The notes below the pieces were generated by a model. That model saw only the letters and a program-made list of their open reading frames with translations, was not told the DNA's origin and ran no database searches. Below are positions 1 to 10,893 of a stretch of 64,000 bases of DNA, piece after piece. The translations under genes were made by a program, and so were the position numbers. Source of the stretch: Stromatinia cepivora (taxonomy: Eukaryota; Ascomycota; Leotiomycetes; Helotiales; Sclerotiniaceae); contig RCTD01000030.1 of NCBI GenBank assembly GCA_014898415.1, positions 248,001 through 312,000 of the forward strand, given 5' to 3'. How positions within the stretch are numbered: position 1 is the first letter of the stretch; the number at the start of each line of letters is the position of its first letter.

Positions 1-170
1 ATGGTCTCGAAGTCCTCCCCGAGCAAGCCATCGCCCAATTCGAGTTAATGACCGGTGTTAAAGCGCCCAAGCGACGTATGAGAATGGAGGTTTATTCAAA
101 TTATCATAAATATGGGGAGGGGGAGGCTAGTATACAGGCAAATGATGATTCGTTTCCGGTAATTGTCTAG
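1..170 (+). CDS. qutR: Quinate repressor C-terminal end (partial, cut by left edge)
   Basis: Reading from base 3, 55 codons run to a TAG at 168-170. The peptide begins [18 protein letters not shown] and continues with KAPKRRMR. This resembles the C-terminal end of fungal shikimate-dehydrogenase-like domains, which close the AROM protein and the AROM-derived quinate repressor QutR (Neurospora qa-1S). QutR/qa-1S sequesters the activator QutA/qa-1F when quinate is absent. The choice of repressor over AROM rests on context: a quinate permease follows convergently 1.1 kb away, and qa-1S neighbours qa-y in Neurospora. The tail after the conserved part (about 30 residues, rich in polar residues) is not informative. 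AROM itself remains possible because only the last domain is visible. Confidence 0.7.
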   Translation, partial: GLEVLPEQAIAQFELMTGVKAPKRRMRMEVYSNYHKYGEGEASIQANDDSFPVIV

Positions 171-1246
171 ACTGTGGTTGATGGATGGACGTGGTAATGG
201 GTACGCGTGCGGCGAGAAAGTCTAGAACACAGAAAATCTGAGGACACGCCATACATTGCAAACGGAAGACAGGCAACCTGGTTTCTTAGCTCTCGAAGCT
301 TTATCTTTTCTAGCTGCAGGAATAAATTAGGATGGCCATAGATAAGGTGAGTATGGGTCAGAATTGTGATATGAGATTGTGCAATTTTAGCGTGGTGTTC
401 TACTGGGTTATTTGTTCATATTTAGAAACTAGGAGTTTTTGATAGAGAGAAGGAATGTGGGAACACCATGACGTAATGAAATTCATGAGAATTAGGATTA
501 GGATTAGGATCAAGGATGGGAGTAGGGTAGGGTAGGATAATGGAATCAAACTTAACAAATATGAAATGTGCAAAGCAGAGCTTTTCTGTAGACTTTCTTG
601 AATTCTCTTCGCACAAGTGAGAACAGGGTAAAAAGAAGAGAATGGGGAAAATTCAACATTTACCCCTTAATAATTCTTGTGTCTTCCCGATGATTGGCAT
701 TGTAATCTGACAAAGAAAAAAGGGATTCTCGAAATTATGCAAGCGATGGTTGAAATTATTCAGAATAATAGATCCTTATTTGGAATATTGAGTTTCATTC
801 AAAGCTCACAGCTTTCCAAGTATTCGCAACTCTTCATCATTGTAAGCTTTCACATTTAGTCTTCTAATCCGGACTATTGGATACCAGACACTCTGTGTTT
901 TATTTATTTTCCTGTGCCTTCCCACGCCAGATTCTTGCATCAATTAGCCTTAGATAAATTTGCTAGGTGTGAAAAAATAACATCATTAAATCGTTGATTT
1001 TCTTTTAAATCAAAGTAAGGAAGGTTCTTCTCGATATTCTCCTACTCGTAAATTCGTTTCGTGACATGTATACATATATACGTGCCAAAAGTGCTAAACA
1101 ATAATCATAGATGTGCATTAATAGTGCGCATGTATTTGTTCCAAAAAGCGCGCCTCGAAATACGCACGCCCGAATCGGAATTGATTCTCTAAATGCCAGT
1201 TTTTCCCATTTTCCTTCTATAAAACGTGTCAGATGTCAATCCCTCT
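171..1246. other. 3'-3' intergenic spacer
   Basis: This spacer separates the converging qutR and qutD genes. It holds no convincing coding sequence. Three tandem ATTAGG hexamers lie at about 491-508, followed by a few GGTAG repeats. The rest is AT-rich and presumably contains both 3' UTRs. Confidence 0.6.
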
Positions 1247-3048
1247 CTAAACAAGCTCAACAAGCTCAACATGCGCACTCTTCTCATTCCCCTCCTTGTC
1301 CAATCCAATTCCACTTCCCTCCACATTCCTCCTGAACGCCTCTTCATCATCCTTCAACTCTCTCAACACAATGGCATGCGCATATCGAGCCTTCAACTCG
1401 GAGTTGAAAAGTCTATCCATACTCTCCAACGGGATACTCTTAGTCTCGGGAACCAAGAAAAATACAAAAACAATACTGCACATCATCAACGATGCAAAGA
1501 AGATAAAGACACCATATCCCATGGCGGCGAACATTTGCGCCGTGAAGCGCGCAACCAAGAAGTTGAAAAACCAGTTACTAGCTGCTGCGAATGCTTGGCC
1601 GAGCGTGCGGACATTCTGGGGAAACATTTCTGAGTTGATGACCCAGGGTGTACCGTTCCATGAAGGGGTGTAGGAAGCGGTCCATAGGTAAAAGAATGCC
1701 ATGGCGGATTTGCCGCCCGCGGTGAGGGAGGTAGTGGGGTTTGAAGAGGGGGCTGCAATGGCAATGTAGGAGCCAACATAGTACAGACAGATGGCTCCAG
1801 CGAAGGCACCGTACATGAGGAGATTTCTACGGCCGAAGTTATCGATGAGGAAAAAGAGCCATATGATTGTGACGACTGCCTTGATTACACCGAAGATACC
1901 AGTGGTGAGGAGAGAACTGTTCGTATCGACAACACCGATTTCCTTGAAGACAGTAGGGGAGTAATAGTTGATGGCGTTGATTCCGGATGTGTTTTGCCAG
2001 AAGAAAAGCGAACAGCCGAGAGCGAAACGATACGTGACTTTGCGGTCGTTACCGAGAGCTTTAAAGGGTTGCCAGAAGCCGAGTCCGACCGTGGCCTGTT
2101 GTTGTTCGAGAGCAGCGTCAATGCTGGATACTTCTTCAAGCATGTAAATATCGTCTTGAGAAAGTTTTCTGATCCAGCAGAGGTTTTTGAGAGCTGTGGC
2201 TCGATCACCGCGGCCCATGAGCCATCTAGGAGATTCTCTGATAAAGAAGAGACCTGCAAACATGAGACCAGCGGGTATAAGTTGAACAGCGAATGGAATG
2301 ATCCATTGCTCGCGGTTTGCGGGCATAGTAGTAGAGACTCCGTACTGTCGATTTGTTAATAAAAGCAATCATCGAAAATGTATAATTATGTAGGACTTAC
2401 GTTAATCCAAAAGCCAACAACACCGCCAACTTGCCATCCCATCTCATACAGTCCAACCAAACGTCCTCGAATAGCCGGAGGTGCAAGTTCGGAAATATAG
2501 ATAGGAGTCAAATTTGAAGCACCACCAACACCGATACCAGCCAGTACTCTGCCACCATAAATCAATCCAAGACCTCTATCTCCATTCGCACCTAACATCA
2601 AACCAGCGCCAAGAACGAAAATTCCGGAGAAGAGCTGAAGGCCTACTTTTCGACCCAAGTAGTGACCAGCCGCATAAGCACCAAGAGCCCCAAAGAATGC
2701 ACCAGCCTGGTACAATGAAACGATGTTTTCGGAGATTAGTAGGGCTTCATCAGATGAATATTTTGACCAATTGAATTCATCTTTGAAAGAGGTGAGAGCG
2801 ACTGTTCCTCCAATGAATGCAGAGTCATATCCAATCATTACTGCACAGAATGCGGCTCTGTGTAATGATTAGCTTGATGACTTTATGTATATTAGACGCG
2901 ACCACTTACACAGTTGCGCAAAAGTATACGCGGGCGTTGTAGACACATGACGGTGTAGGCCGATCTGGAGAATGTCAATGTCTATTCCTTTGAAATAACC
3001 TCGATAAAACCAAGTTATCATACCTTCTACCAAAGTCAACAGACCCAT
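1247..3048 (-). CDS. qutD: Quinate permease, MFS sugar-porter family
   Basis: Proton-coupled uptake of quinate across the plasma membrane. Four exons on the minus strand: 3048-3024, 2964-2910, 2857-2401 and 2344-1247, all with GT-AG introns, giving 544 residues (the family is about 530-560). The N-terminus has the VEDRPTP and VYNARVY segments typical of QutD/qa-y, then GYDSAFIG in helix 1 (about 36-43). Sugar-porter signatures follow: GRKVG after helix 2, RESPRWL (about 215-221), NFGRRNL, and PETKSIPLES near 478. The start lies in a tiny first exon and was chosen because it restores the conserved N-terminus. It diverges from the quinate dehydrogenase and converges on the repressor, as in the Neurospora qa cluster. 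The reading frame is intact throughout. Confidence 0.92.
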
Positions 3049-4688
3049 TTTGAGGAAATGTCTATTTCAATATTCCCTATGTTTTGACGGAAATCCACTA
3101 CCTTCACTTGAAAGGCCACGCCTACGGGTCGGTTTCCGGGGCTGGACAAGGAACTCTAGCATGTAATCTGGGGTAGAAGATTCATATCATTTTAGTATGT
3201 TCTGGCAAGTTTATGATATCCTGTGCACGGCGAACATTATGCTTGCGAATGCTGATGTCAGAGTACAAAGTTGCTTAATTTTTGGTGTTAGCGGGGTAGC
3301 TTAGGTGGCACAAGCACAAGGGAGGGAGAAGAGCGTAGCTTGTACTCCGTTGAAGAGATTATTATTATGGAGGGGCTACTCTATTTAGGGAACCTGTAAA
3401 CTATATATAAAGTGTATGCCTTATAAGTTAGGCTCATAATAGCCTAACACCGTATCAATAGATAACCATGAGGGGTCCATCATGCACTAAGAAGAGGAAT
3501 TTGGTTGGTTTATCGAAATCTTACTAGACTGAATTTAGTACGGATTTTTGTCTTAGATGAAGGAAGTTAATGTGGAGGAAATAATAGTGTGTGGGAGAGT
3601 GTGGAGACCCGGAGAGGGTAGAAAAGGAGGGGAAAGACCTTTTCCCTCCGCTGTTCTAGTATACAAATGGAAATGACCACCACGATGGCTCTCCATATGG
3701 GGAATCAGCGGGGAAATGCAACCTTCGTACTAAAGTTTTCTCTCGATTTAAAATAAAGCAAGTATACCGAAGTTGGTAATCCATATAAGCCTGGATGTTG
3801 CAAAATGACGACTATGAATTTTTGTTGCTCATTTTCGTTTGTCGTTACCTATTTTAAAACATTTATCCGAAGTTTGATTTCTTGTCATGGGTTCGTTCTC
3901 CTGCAGCTAAAACCACTATTCCAAGAGATCTACGCCAGCTTCTTCTTTCTTCGCCATACTGGAGTAGCTTTGATAAAACCCCGAGATATTCATGGTGGAG
4001 TCTTAGAATTACTTCGGGTACACTAATCTCAAACAAGTAATGTCTTGACGAAATGCACCAGTCCCGTCGCTTAACAAGATATGACCAGGAGTTTCTAGGA
4101 AATGATTGGTTCAAGCGAGTCCAGCCTTAAACCCCTCGTCTGTTGGATCTTTCGCAAGTTTCTTTATCCGCTCTTAGTCCTCAAGTTAGATCTCACCTAC
4201 GGGGAGCATGAAATTGTGCATTGTGTGTACGGAGTGTAAATTTTGCTGGAGATTTGCTTTATATTTTCCCGACTTTGTGACGCACTGCACGTATGGATTT
4301 TCCGCACTGAGCAAACTGAGCAAAGAGAGCATCTGACAAGTCCAGACGTACCAAATTGTAAACGACTCCATTAGCTAGAGTAAGTACGAAGTTTTACTAA
4401 ACTCCTCACGGACTAATATTATTAGACCCTGAGACTTGGCTTACAGAGAAGATCATTCTTTCCCCATTGACTTTTCTTTCATAGTTAGATTTCTCCACGA
4501 TATCAAAAGCTTCATCTTCCTCGGTTACTTCTCGAAATATCTTTCCCGGTTCTTATCCTAAGCTTCTCCAAACTATAATCTACGTAATCTTAACCATATC
4601 ATAACTTATTTCTTCTTGGGATATACGATTCGAGTTGCAATAATTTACTGAATGTTGGGATCTATCTGTAGCTATGTCACAAACAATC
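3049..4688. promoter_or_regulatory. Divergent promoter region between qutD and qutB
   Basis: A 1.64-kb non-coding interval separates the start codons of the permease and the dehydrogenase, so it must carry both promoters. The known QutA/QA-1F site is a 16-bp palindrome, GGRTAARYRYTTATCC. By eye I see no full match, only TTATCC-type half sites (for example 4553-4558, and TTTATCC near 4163). Short ORFs here have no coding character. Assignment as a regulatory region is from gene layout, not from a recognised site. Confidence 0.5.
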
Positions 4689-5887
4689 ATGAGCATCCCA
4701 GACGCCACCATTCCCTCCACAACGATGGAGACCCCGCCTCCGGATATTTCCAAATCGGATCGAGTTGCGTATCTGTTTGGGTACCCCATTGCTCACTCCC
4801 TTTCTCCTCTTTGTGAGTTTTGATTTTGAGTCTTCCCATCACATCATAACTTTCATATATGTTCATCATCCAACATGACTTCTATGGGGGTAGGCCCCCA
4901 TAGCGCGCCGCGATCGAATATGCATTCATTCATCAATTCGAGCCCCTTAAGACTTCATCCACACACACAGCTTCCACAATGACCTCTTCTCTCAAACCCT
5001 CAGCTAACCGCATTTCACCACCAGTTCACGGCACAATCTTCCACTCTCTATCACTCAACTACACCCAGCATTTATATGAAACCCAAACCCTCACAGATTT
5101 CCTCGAACTCACCAAAAACCCCAAATTTCTCGGCGCTGCCGTAACCATGCCCTTTAAAGTAGCCATCATCCCACACCTCGACCAGCTTTCTCCTGAAGGT
5201 GCTGCCATTGGCGCCGTAAATACTATCTACCACCGTATTTCCCCATCAGGTGAAAAGATCCTATGCGGAACCAACACCGATTGTATCGGTATCCGCGAAG
5301 CTCTCCTCCAAAACGCATCATCATCAACAATATCAAGTATAAAAGGCTCAGCAGGCATGGTTATTGGAGGTGGGGGAACCTGTCGTGCAGCCGTCTATGC
5401 ACTGAAGAAATTTCTCGGTTGTGAGACCATATATATGGTCAATCGGGATAAATCCGAATGCGATGCCGTGATTGCAGAATGCAGTAGCAATGGATTTGGA
5501 GATGGGTTATTATATATCGAGTCAATAACACAAGCGAAATCATTAGCAGCACCCACGGTCATCGTCTCTGCAATTCCGGATCTCACACCGATATCCGAGG
5601 ATGAGAATAGAGCGCGGGGAATCATTAGCGAATTTTTGGATAAAGAGGGCGAAAAAGGTGCGATTTTGGAAATGTGTTATCATCCTAGCCCAGATACGCA
5701 AATAGCATCGCTGGCTGCGGAGGCAGGATGGCAGGTAGTGGGAGGTGTGGAAGCGATGATTAACCAAGGGCTAGAGCAGGATAAAGTATGGTTGGGGGTT
5801 GAGCTTGAGGATTTACCGATAAAGGAGGTGAGGAGTGTTGTTTTGGAGAAATTAGCGAGTGACCTGGCGAAGCATGCGAGGTTGTAA
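4689..5887 (+). CDS. qutB: Quinate/shikimate dehydrogenase
   Basis: Oxidises quinate to 3-dehydroquinate (and shikimate to 3-dehydroshikimate) with NAD(P), the first step of quinate catabolism in the cytosol. Exons 4689-4812 and 5025-5887 give 328 residues, close to the length of qa-3/QutB. The 212-nt intron is long for this window, but removing it restores the shikimate-binding motif HSLSP (36-40) joined to LFHGTIF. Further motifs: VTMPFK with the catalytic lysine at about 86, NTDCIG at 125-130, and the nucleotide-binding GGGGTCRAA starting near 156. Divergent from the quinate permease, which supports quinate dehydrogenase rather than a biosynthetic shikimate enzyme; fungal shikimate synthesis normally uses AROM. 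No frame breaks. Alternative: a general shikimate-dehydrogenase-like oxidoreductase. Confidence 0.9.
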
Positions 5888-6336
5888 TTCATGGTTAAGT
5901 GTAGGTGAAGAAACAGAGTAAAATGTGACGATTTCAGGTAGTTAAAAACACGATGTGAATCTGTGGTTAAATTAGAACTGGTTTCAGAGGCTGTATATAG
6001 AACCAAGACAAAGCACTCAAGCATTGGATTGCAATATTGAGAATTCTCCGCCGATCATCAATTGTGACCATGGTGATTATGAAGTGAAAATTCCCATATG
6101 GTGCCGGATATGATCACTAATCGACAAATGTTTGAACATGAATAATCCGCATAAATGAATAACCCCCACCATACAACCCCGCCACGCTTCGACACGCCTA
6201 TCATCGGCGTGCAAAGCAATATCCCGTGAACTCTTACTCATCAGATTGTCTACCTACAAGCCATATCAATCCCAAGTTTGCTCCGGGGCACCTCAACTAC
6301 CAATTGACATCCAGAACATCAATACCAAACATCAAG
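5888..6336. promoter_or_regulatory. Intergenic region upstream of the qutG relic
   Basis: This 449-bp interval contains the 3' UTR of qutB and the former promoter of the qutG relic. No coding sequence or recognisable binding site was found. Confidence 0.4.
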
Positions 6337-7981
6337 ATGGCCGCTCAGATATCAGATAAAGAACTCCAGGAAATCTACGCATTTGCGTTGGATCTAGGGA
6401 GGAGAGCGGGCAAGATATTGATGGAGGGGTAGAGAAGAGATGTGATGGTGATGAAGGGGGAAAGGAGGAGGAAAAGATGAATGCGGTGGATATTGTTACG
6501 CAGACTGATTTAGGTATGTTTTGGATTTCTGTGCTGGATATGAGTGGAAGGATATATCCGATGGACGCCGAGGGATGCATGAATTGGAAATAGACATGTA
6601 GCTAATAACGTGTATTGGATAGATGTTGAAGCATTCGTTAAGCATCAGATATTAAGTAGATATCCATCACATACGTATATATCAATTCCGCTCCTTTCCG
6701 ATTCCCCAGAACAGAAACCCCAGCTAACAAACCCCAGATTCATCGGAGAAGAAACCTATTCCTCCGGCTCTTCTAAACAATATCTCGTCGATTCTTCGCT
6801 TACCTGGATCGTGGACTCCCTCGACGGAACCGTAAACTACACGCACTTATTCCCCATGTTCTGCATCTCTATCGCTTTCTGTCTCAATGGGATCTCTATT
6901 ATCGGAGTCATCCACGCCCCTGTTCTCGATGTATCCTATTCCGCCCTAGCCGGTCATGACGCATGGGAAAATGACCACGTAGGAGTTAGCGATGGGGTTG
7001 CTTCTGGAGGTGCTAGCTCCGGTTCGGGAAATTTGAAGGGGAAAAGGAAGTTACCGTATGTGAAGGAAAACCATTGGGAAAAGAGGCGCCGAAGGGGTGC
7101 ACGTTTAGTTGTGAGTGGGGGAGGGATAGAAGGGATATTGAGGGGGGAAATTTGAGGAAGAAGATTGATAGTTTTGTTAATTTGGCGAGTGAGATTGGAG
7201 GGAGGGGTGGGAAAGGGGGAATGGTTCATGGGGTTAGGAGTTTGGGGAGGTGAGTGGTTGTTCTTTTCTTTCTGTTCTTTGCTTCGTGATGGGAGAAAAT
7301 GATTAAATGGAATACTAACATGACCGTGAAATATAGCGCGACAATGGACTTAGCCCCACAGCTACAGGAGCTTTTGACATTTGATGGGAAGGAGGTTGTT
7401 GGGAATGGTAAGATCTTACGTTCAGTTATTCTCACTCATCCTTTCCCTCTCCATACCGTTCCCTTCAACACACACTAACCAAACCACCCAGGGACGTAGC
7501 AGCAGGAATCTGTATTCTCCGCGAAGCCGGTGGTCTAATAACCACCGCTAATCCACCCCCCAATCCCGAAACCGATCCTATCGAAGAAGTAAAATTGGGT
7601 AGTCGATTGTATTTAGCTATTAGGTATGATTTTTTTTTTCTCTTTTCTATTTCCATTCTCTTTCCCTTATCCTCTTCCTCCCCTTCATCACTCCCCCTTC
7701 CCCTTTCCTCATTCCTCATCTTCCTTTTCCTTCCCCATAAATCCACTCCTCAAAATCTACCCGCAAACACCACAAAAGTCCAGAACAGTGCACATCCAAA
7801 GCACATCATTCATCCATCACTCATAAATCCATCCATCCATCCATCAGAACTAACAAACTTCCCATCTTACAGACCAGCAGGCCCCACAGCCTCAGAAACA
7901 GGACGACAGCAACAAGAGCGCGTGGTGCGCGAGGTATGGAAACGGGTTGAAGCATTAGATTATACGCGTCCTGGGGCTTAG
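6337..7981 (+). pseudogene. qutG: Broken qutG/qa-x (inositol monophosphatase family)
   Basis: Six exons can be traced: 6337-6513, 6623-6674, 6738-7249, 7337-7407, 7492-7623 and 7873-7981, with intact splice sites and in-phase joins. Family blocks are clear: ELQEIYAFALDLGR, then AVDIVTQTD, FIGEE, the IMPase metal site WIVDSLDGTVNYTH, GMVHGVRSLGS, and DVAAGICILREAGG. The frame breaks at least three times, each one base short: the G run at 6426-6429 (TAG follows at once), near 7070-7073, and near 7353-7357. A further in-frame TGA at 7382-7384 stands where the family has a second Trp of the DIWWEGG block. The family comprises sugar/inositol phosphatases; the role of QutG/qa-x in quinate metabolism is unknown and it is dispensable. 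Homopolymer sequencing error could explain the indels but not the TGA. Confidence 0.85.
7624..7872 (+). other. Long pyrimidine-rich intron of the qutG relic
   Basis: The last intron is 249 nt, several times the local norm. It opens with a run of T and then a C/T-rich stretch, followed by CCAT tetranucleotide repeats near 7830-7850. The low-complexity expansion fits a gene no longer under strong selection, although it may predate the decay. Confidence 0.6.
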
Positions 7982-8908
7982 ATATGTTAGCTCAAAGATT
8001 TAGATGGAAGGGGAAATATATATTGTGTGATTGTCATATGGAAAACTAGATGCGAAGGAAGGGTTGATTAAGGACTTGGGAAAGCGGGGGTGTGATTACA
8101 AAATATTGCACGATGTTATAAATGAACGGACAGAGATGATGTCACAGTTTATAGATGTATATGTATGTATGTTCATCATTCAATATCAACATGGATGTAT
8201 TGCTTTGTATATGATATTCTATTTTTTTGTGCATAGGTTCGTGATTTCTTTGACATCTCAGAACCTGAGTCGAAACTGCAATCAGCTCCCAAAATATATG
8301 TCCGAGTGGTTCTCAGCCCTTTATCCATCAGATCTAAATAAAGCGCCTTTGAGTTTCGTCTCGCCATATCAGTCACAAAGTAACTATAGATATATTGAGA
8401 TTTTGTTTAATCTGCCAACGCTCCGTTAAGGACATCTTTCTAGAGGAAAGTATGTCCCTGCGACCACTATAGATCGCATCGCTGGGTATTTTGTTGTTGT
8501 GTGGTAGAGTGCTAGGGAGATATACGAAGAAAACAGGAGAAGGGTCGGAAATAGTCAGTGGTTCAATCGTATGAATTTCAGTATCAACCATCCACAATTC
8601 GGAGTGAGAGAGAAAAATGGGACGAATGAAAGAAGAGAAATACTTAGGAAAAAGGATATCAAAATATCTCACTGCTCCTTATCAACTCGGGACGAGACAA
8701 TGGAGAACACCTGGTCCTATGAATTTGCGCCCTTAGTTAATTTTCTTCCCGAGAAAATACATTCCCATTCCATTGCTACCTAGCAATTCATTCATTCATA
8801 ATCCTGTCCGTCTTTCCGCCACCGTACGCCACGCTATGGGTATAAATCTTCAAATATAGCAAATTTCAGATCGATTTTGATATTAATCAAATGATCTCAA
8901 ACAAAAAT
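7982..8908. other. Intergenic spacer
   Basis: No convincing gene in this 0.9-kb 3'-3' spacer between the qutG relic and the PRPP synthetase gene. The ORFs present lack codon bias or recognisable domains. Confidence 0.5.
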
Positions 8909-10603
8909 CTAATCGCTAGAATGTGTAAAAAGAGCAGAAATAGATTCTCCATAATGATTCCTTCTGATAGCCTCGGAGAGTAACTTTGACAAATCTAAGA
9001 TTTGCAGCTTCTTTGCGTCTTTTGCTTTTTCTTGTGGAATAGGGAATGAGTTGGTAACAACTATCGTGTCGATACAATCGCAGTTTTGAAGTTCCTGGAG
9101 GGCATCTCCTCCAAAAAGGCCGTGTGTAGCAATACAATAGACCTTCTTGGCACCACCACGTTTGACCACGGTTTCGGCCGCGGCAATCCAGCTACCGGCT
9201 TTATCAATCATATCGTCGATGATGAAGACGGTACGGTTTCGAACGTCTCCTACCAATGTGATCATTTGTTCAAGGGCTGGGTCTTTGAATCCTTCCTCTT
9301 CTTCATCTGACGCATCACCAGCAGCATCAGCTGTTCCACCAAGTGCATGTGGTTCAGGCATGAAGATTGAAGATGCCATAGAAATCGATATGGGGTCATC
9401 TTCAGGGCGTTCGAGAATCAATGAAGATGACATGGCGGATTGTGTAGGTGAAGGATAATCATCTGAAACGATGTGGCCTTGAACTAATCGACCATGTGTG
9501 ACCTCTCGAGCACGCTCGTCAGTATATTGTGCTTCTACCGCTTCATCGACAGGTGCAGATCTTGGTGGCGGGGTGGTGTGCGCCCTGGTTAAGGGCGAAG
9601 GTGCCCCAACAGAATTCCTATTTCCAGTTCTGATAGCAGCCAGGTTAGGCAAGCGTTGTGGGGAGGGGTGGCTGTCTTGACGTGCTCTTGTCTTTCGTGG
9701 AGGTGAATCACCATTTGGTAACAGTGTAGAAGTAGGTTCTGTTTCTCCTCCGTTTTGTTTGGGTTCTTTTACAGTCTCCTCTTCTACTGCTGGAAATGCG
9801 CCAATATGTAGCTTATTGACTTCTGGATCCAAATCCGCACAGGTGGAATCTTCAAGTCGACTCATAATCATACTCATTGACATATTCGCAGGGGTTCGTC
9901 TTTTGTCTGTTGTAACCATTCCGAAATTGAGTTTCAGAGCATCTGCTAGAGATGTTACCCTCTTCGTGCCACCAGCATTCTTTGAAACACAGACAGCCTC
10001 GTTCCATTCTGGCACATTGCGTCGGATCCAACGTGCTATCAATGGCTCCGCGTGAAGATTGTCGACTGGACATTTGAAAAAGCCTTGCATTTGTGAAGCA
10101 TGGAGGTCGACAGTGATGACATGATTGATTCCGGCAACATGTAAAAGATTTGCGAGCATACGAGCGGTGATAGCTCCTCGGTGCGATTTCTTTTTTGACT
10201 GTCTGCTATATGGGAAGTATGGCAGAACAGCTACACAGGTTAGCAGATGGGGTCTTGGGGTAAAAAGTAAAGATAGACAAAATTCAGTCCACCAACCTGT
10301 GATTTTGTTTGCTGATCCTCCCTTGCAAGCAGAGATCATAATTAGAAGCTCCATGATACTGTCATTAATCTTAGAACTACCCGATTGAACGACGAATACA
10401 TCCTTCTCTCGAATGCTAGTCATGATCTTAACGCTTGTCTCTCCCTAAGTTGTATTAGCTAAATAACTTCTTTGAGAGGTCGTAAGAAGTACATTTGCAA
10501 ACTGAGTAAGTTCGACAGGAGCCGAAGCCATTCCCAAGTTCGTACATATTTGATCTGTGAGCTTCGGGCATGAGCTGCCGGCAAAGATAAGTGTATTGCG
10601 CAT
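8909..10603 (-). CDS. PRS5: Ribose-phosphate pyrophosphokinase, Prs5-type with long insertion
   Basis: Makes PRPP from ribose 5-phosphate and ATP, feeding purine, pyrimidine, His and Trp synthesis. Exons 10603-10493, 10444-10297 and 10230-8909 give 526 residues. The N-terminus MRNTLIFAGSSCPKLTDQI and the spliced FANGETSVKI are standard for the family. The cation/ATP signature DLHASQMQGFF starts at about 128, and a PRPP-loop-like VFIIDDMIDKAGSW lies near 421-434. Between about 198 and 395 sits a roughly 200-residue low-complexity insert (Ser/Pro/acidic), whereas a compact enzyme is about 320 residues. Such non-homologous insertions are known in yeast Prs1 and Prs5, where they tie the enzyme to cell-wall integrity signalling. 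The loop deviates from the usual VDDM.DT.GT pattern, as in Prs5, so it may work in a hetero-complex. Confidence 0.88.
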
Positions 10604-10893
10604 CTTTATTAATATTTTTGGTGAAGATATTTTTTATGTCGGGGAAGAGAAAGAAAAAGTTTTGGCGAGAGGTCCGTGATATTATGTAGTTGTGGTGGGG
10701 TTGATTGCGCTAACGAGTTGGGGGGAATCCAGGGTATTATTATTCATCCCTTCACTATAATTCTTTCAGCAAGCTTCACTTCACTTCACTCATCACAAAC
10801 ATCTCTGCGACAACCCAATGCGAGATTTCATTAATTAGATCGATACAATTAAGAATGCCACAGGAGTACAAAAATTCTTGTCGTCTTTAAGCA
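10604..10893. promoter_or_regulatory. Short divergent promoter, PRS5 / asteroid-like gene
   Basis: Only 290 bp separate the two start codons, so the promoters must overlap. The stretch contains an AT-rich part near the PRS5 side and a CTTCACTTCACTTCACT repeat at about 10775-10791. No specific factor site is claimed. Confidence 0.5.

Noticed and set aside
491..508. ATTAGG repeats resembling telomere repeats
   Set aside because: Only three hexamers and the unit is not the fungal TTAGGG telomere register throughout; surrounded by unique genes, so a chance or short simple repeat.
1226..1673. Plus-strand ORFs opposite the quinate permease
   Set aside because: Antisense shadows of the qutD 3' exon with no domain of their own.
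3805..4371. Short ORFs in the qutD-qutB divergent region
   Set aside because: No codon bias, no homologous motif, no splice partners.
7595..7826. Phe/Pro/Ser-rich ORF
   Set aside because: Translation of the pyrimidine-rich intron of the qutG relic.
8031..8429. 132-codon ORF downstream of the qutG relic
   Set aside because: AT-rich, hydrophobic tyrosine/phenylalanine-rich translation typical of non-coding DNA; no motif.
9086..10388. Plus-strand ORFs across the PRPP synthetase gene
   Set aside because: Antisense shadows of a strongly supported gene.
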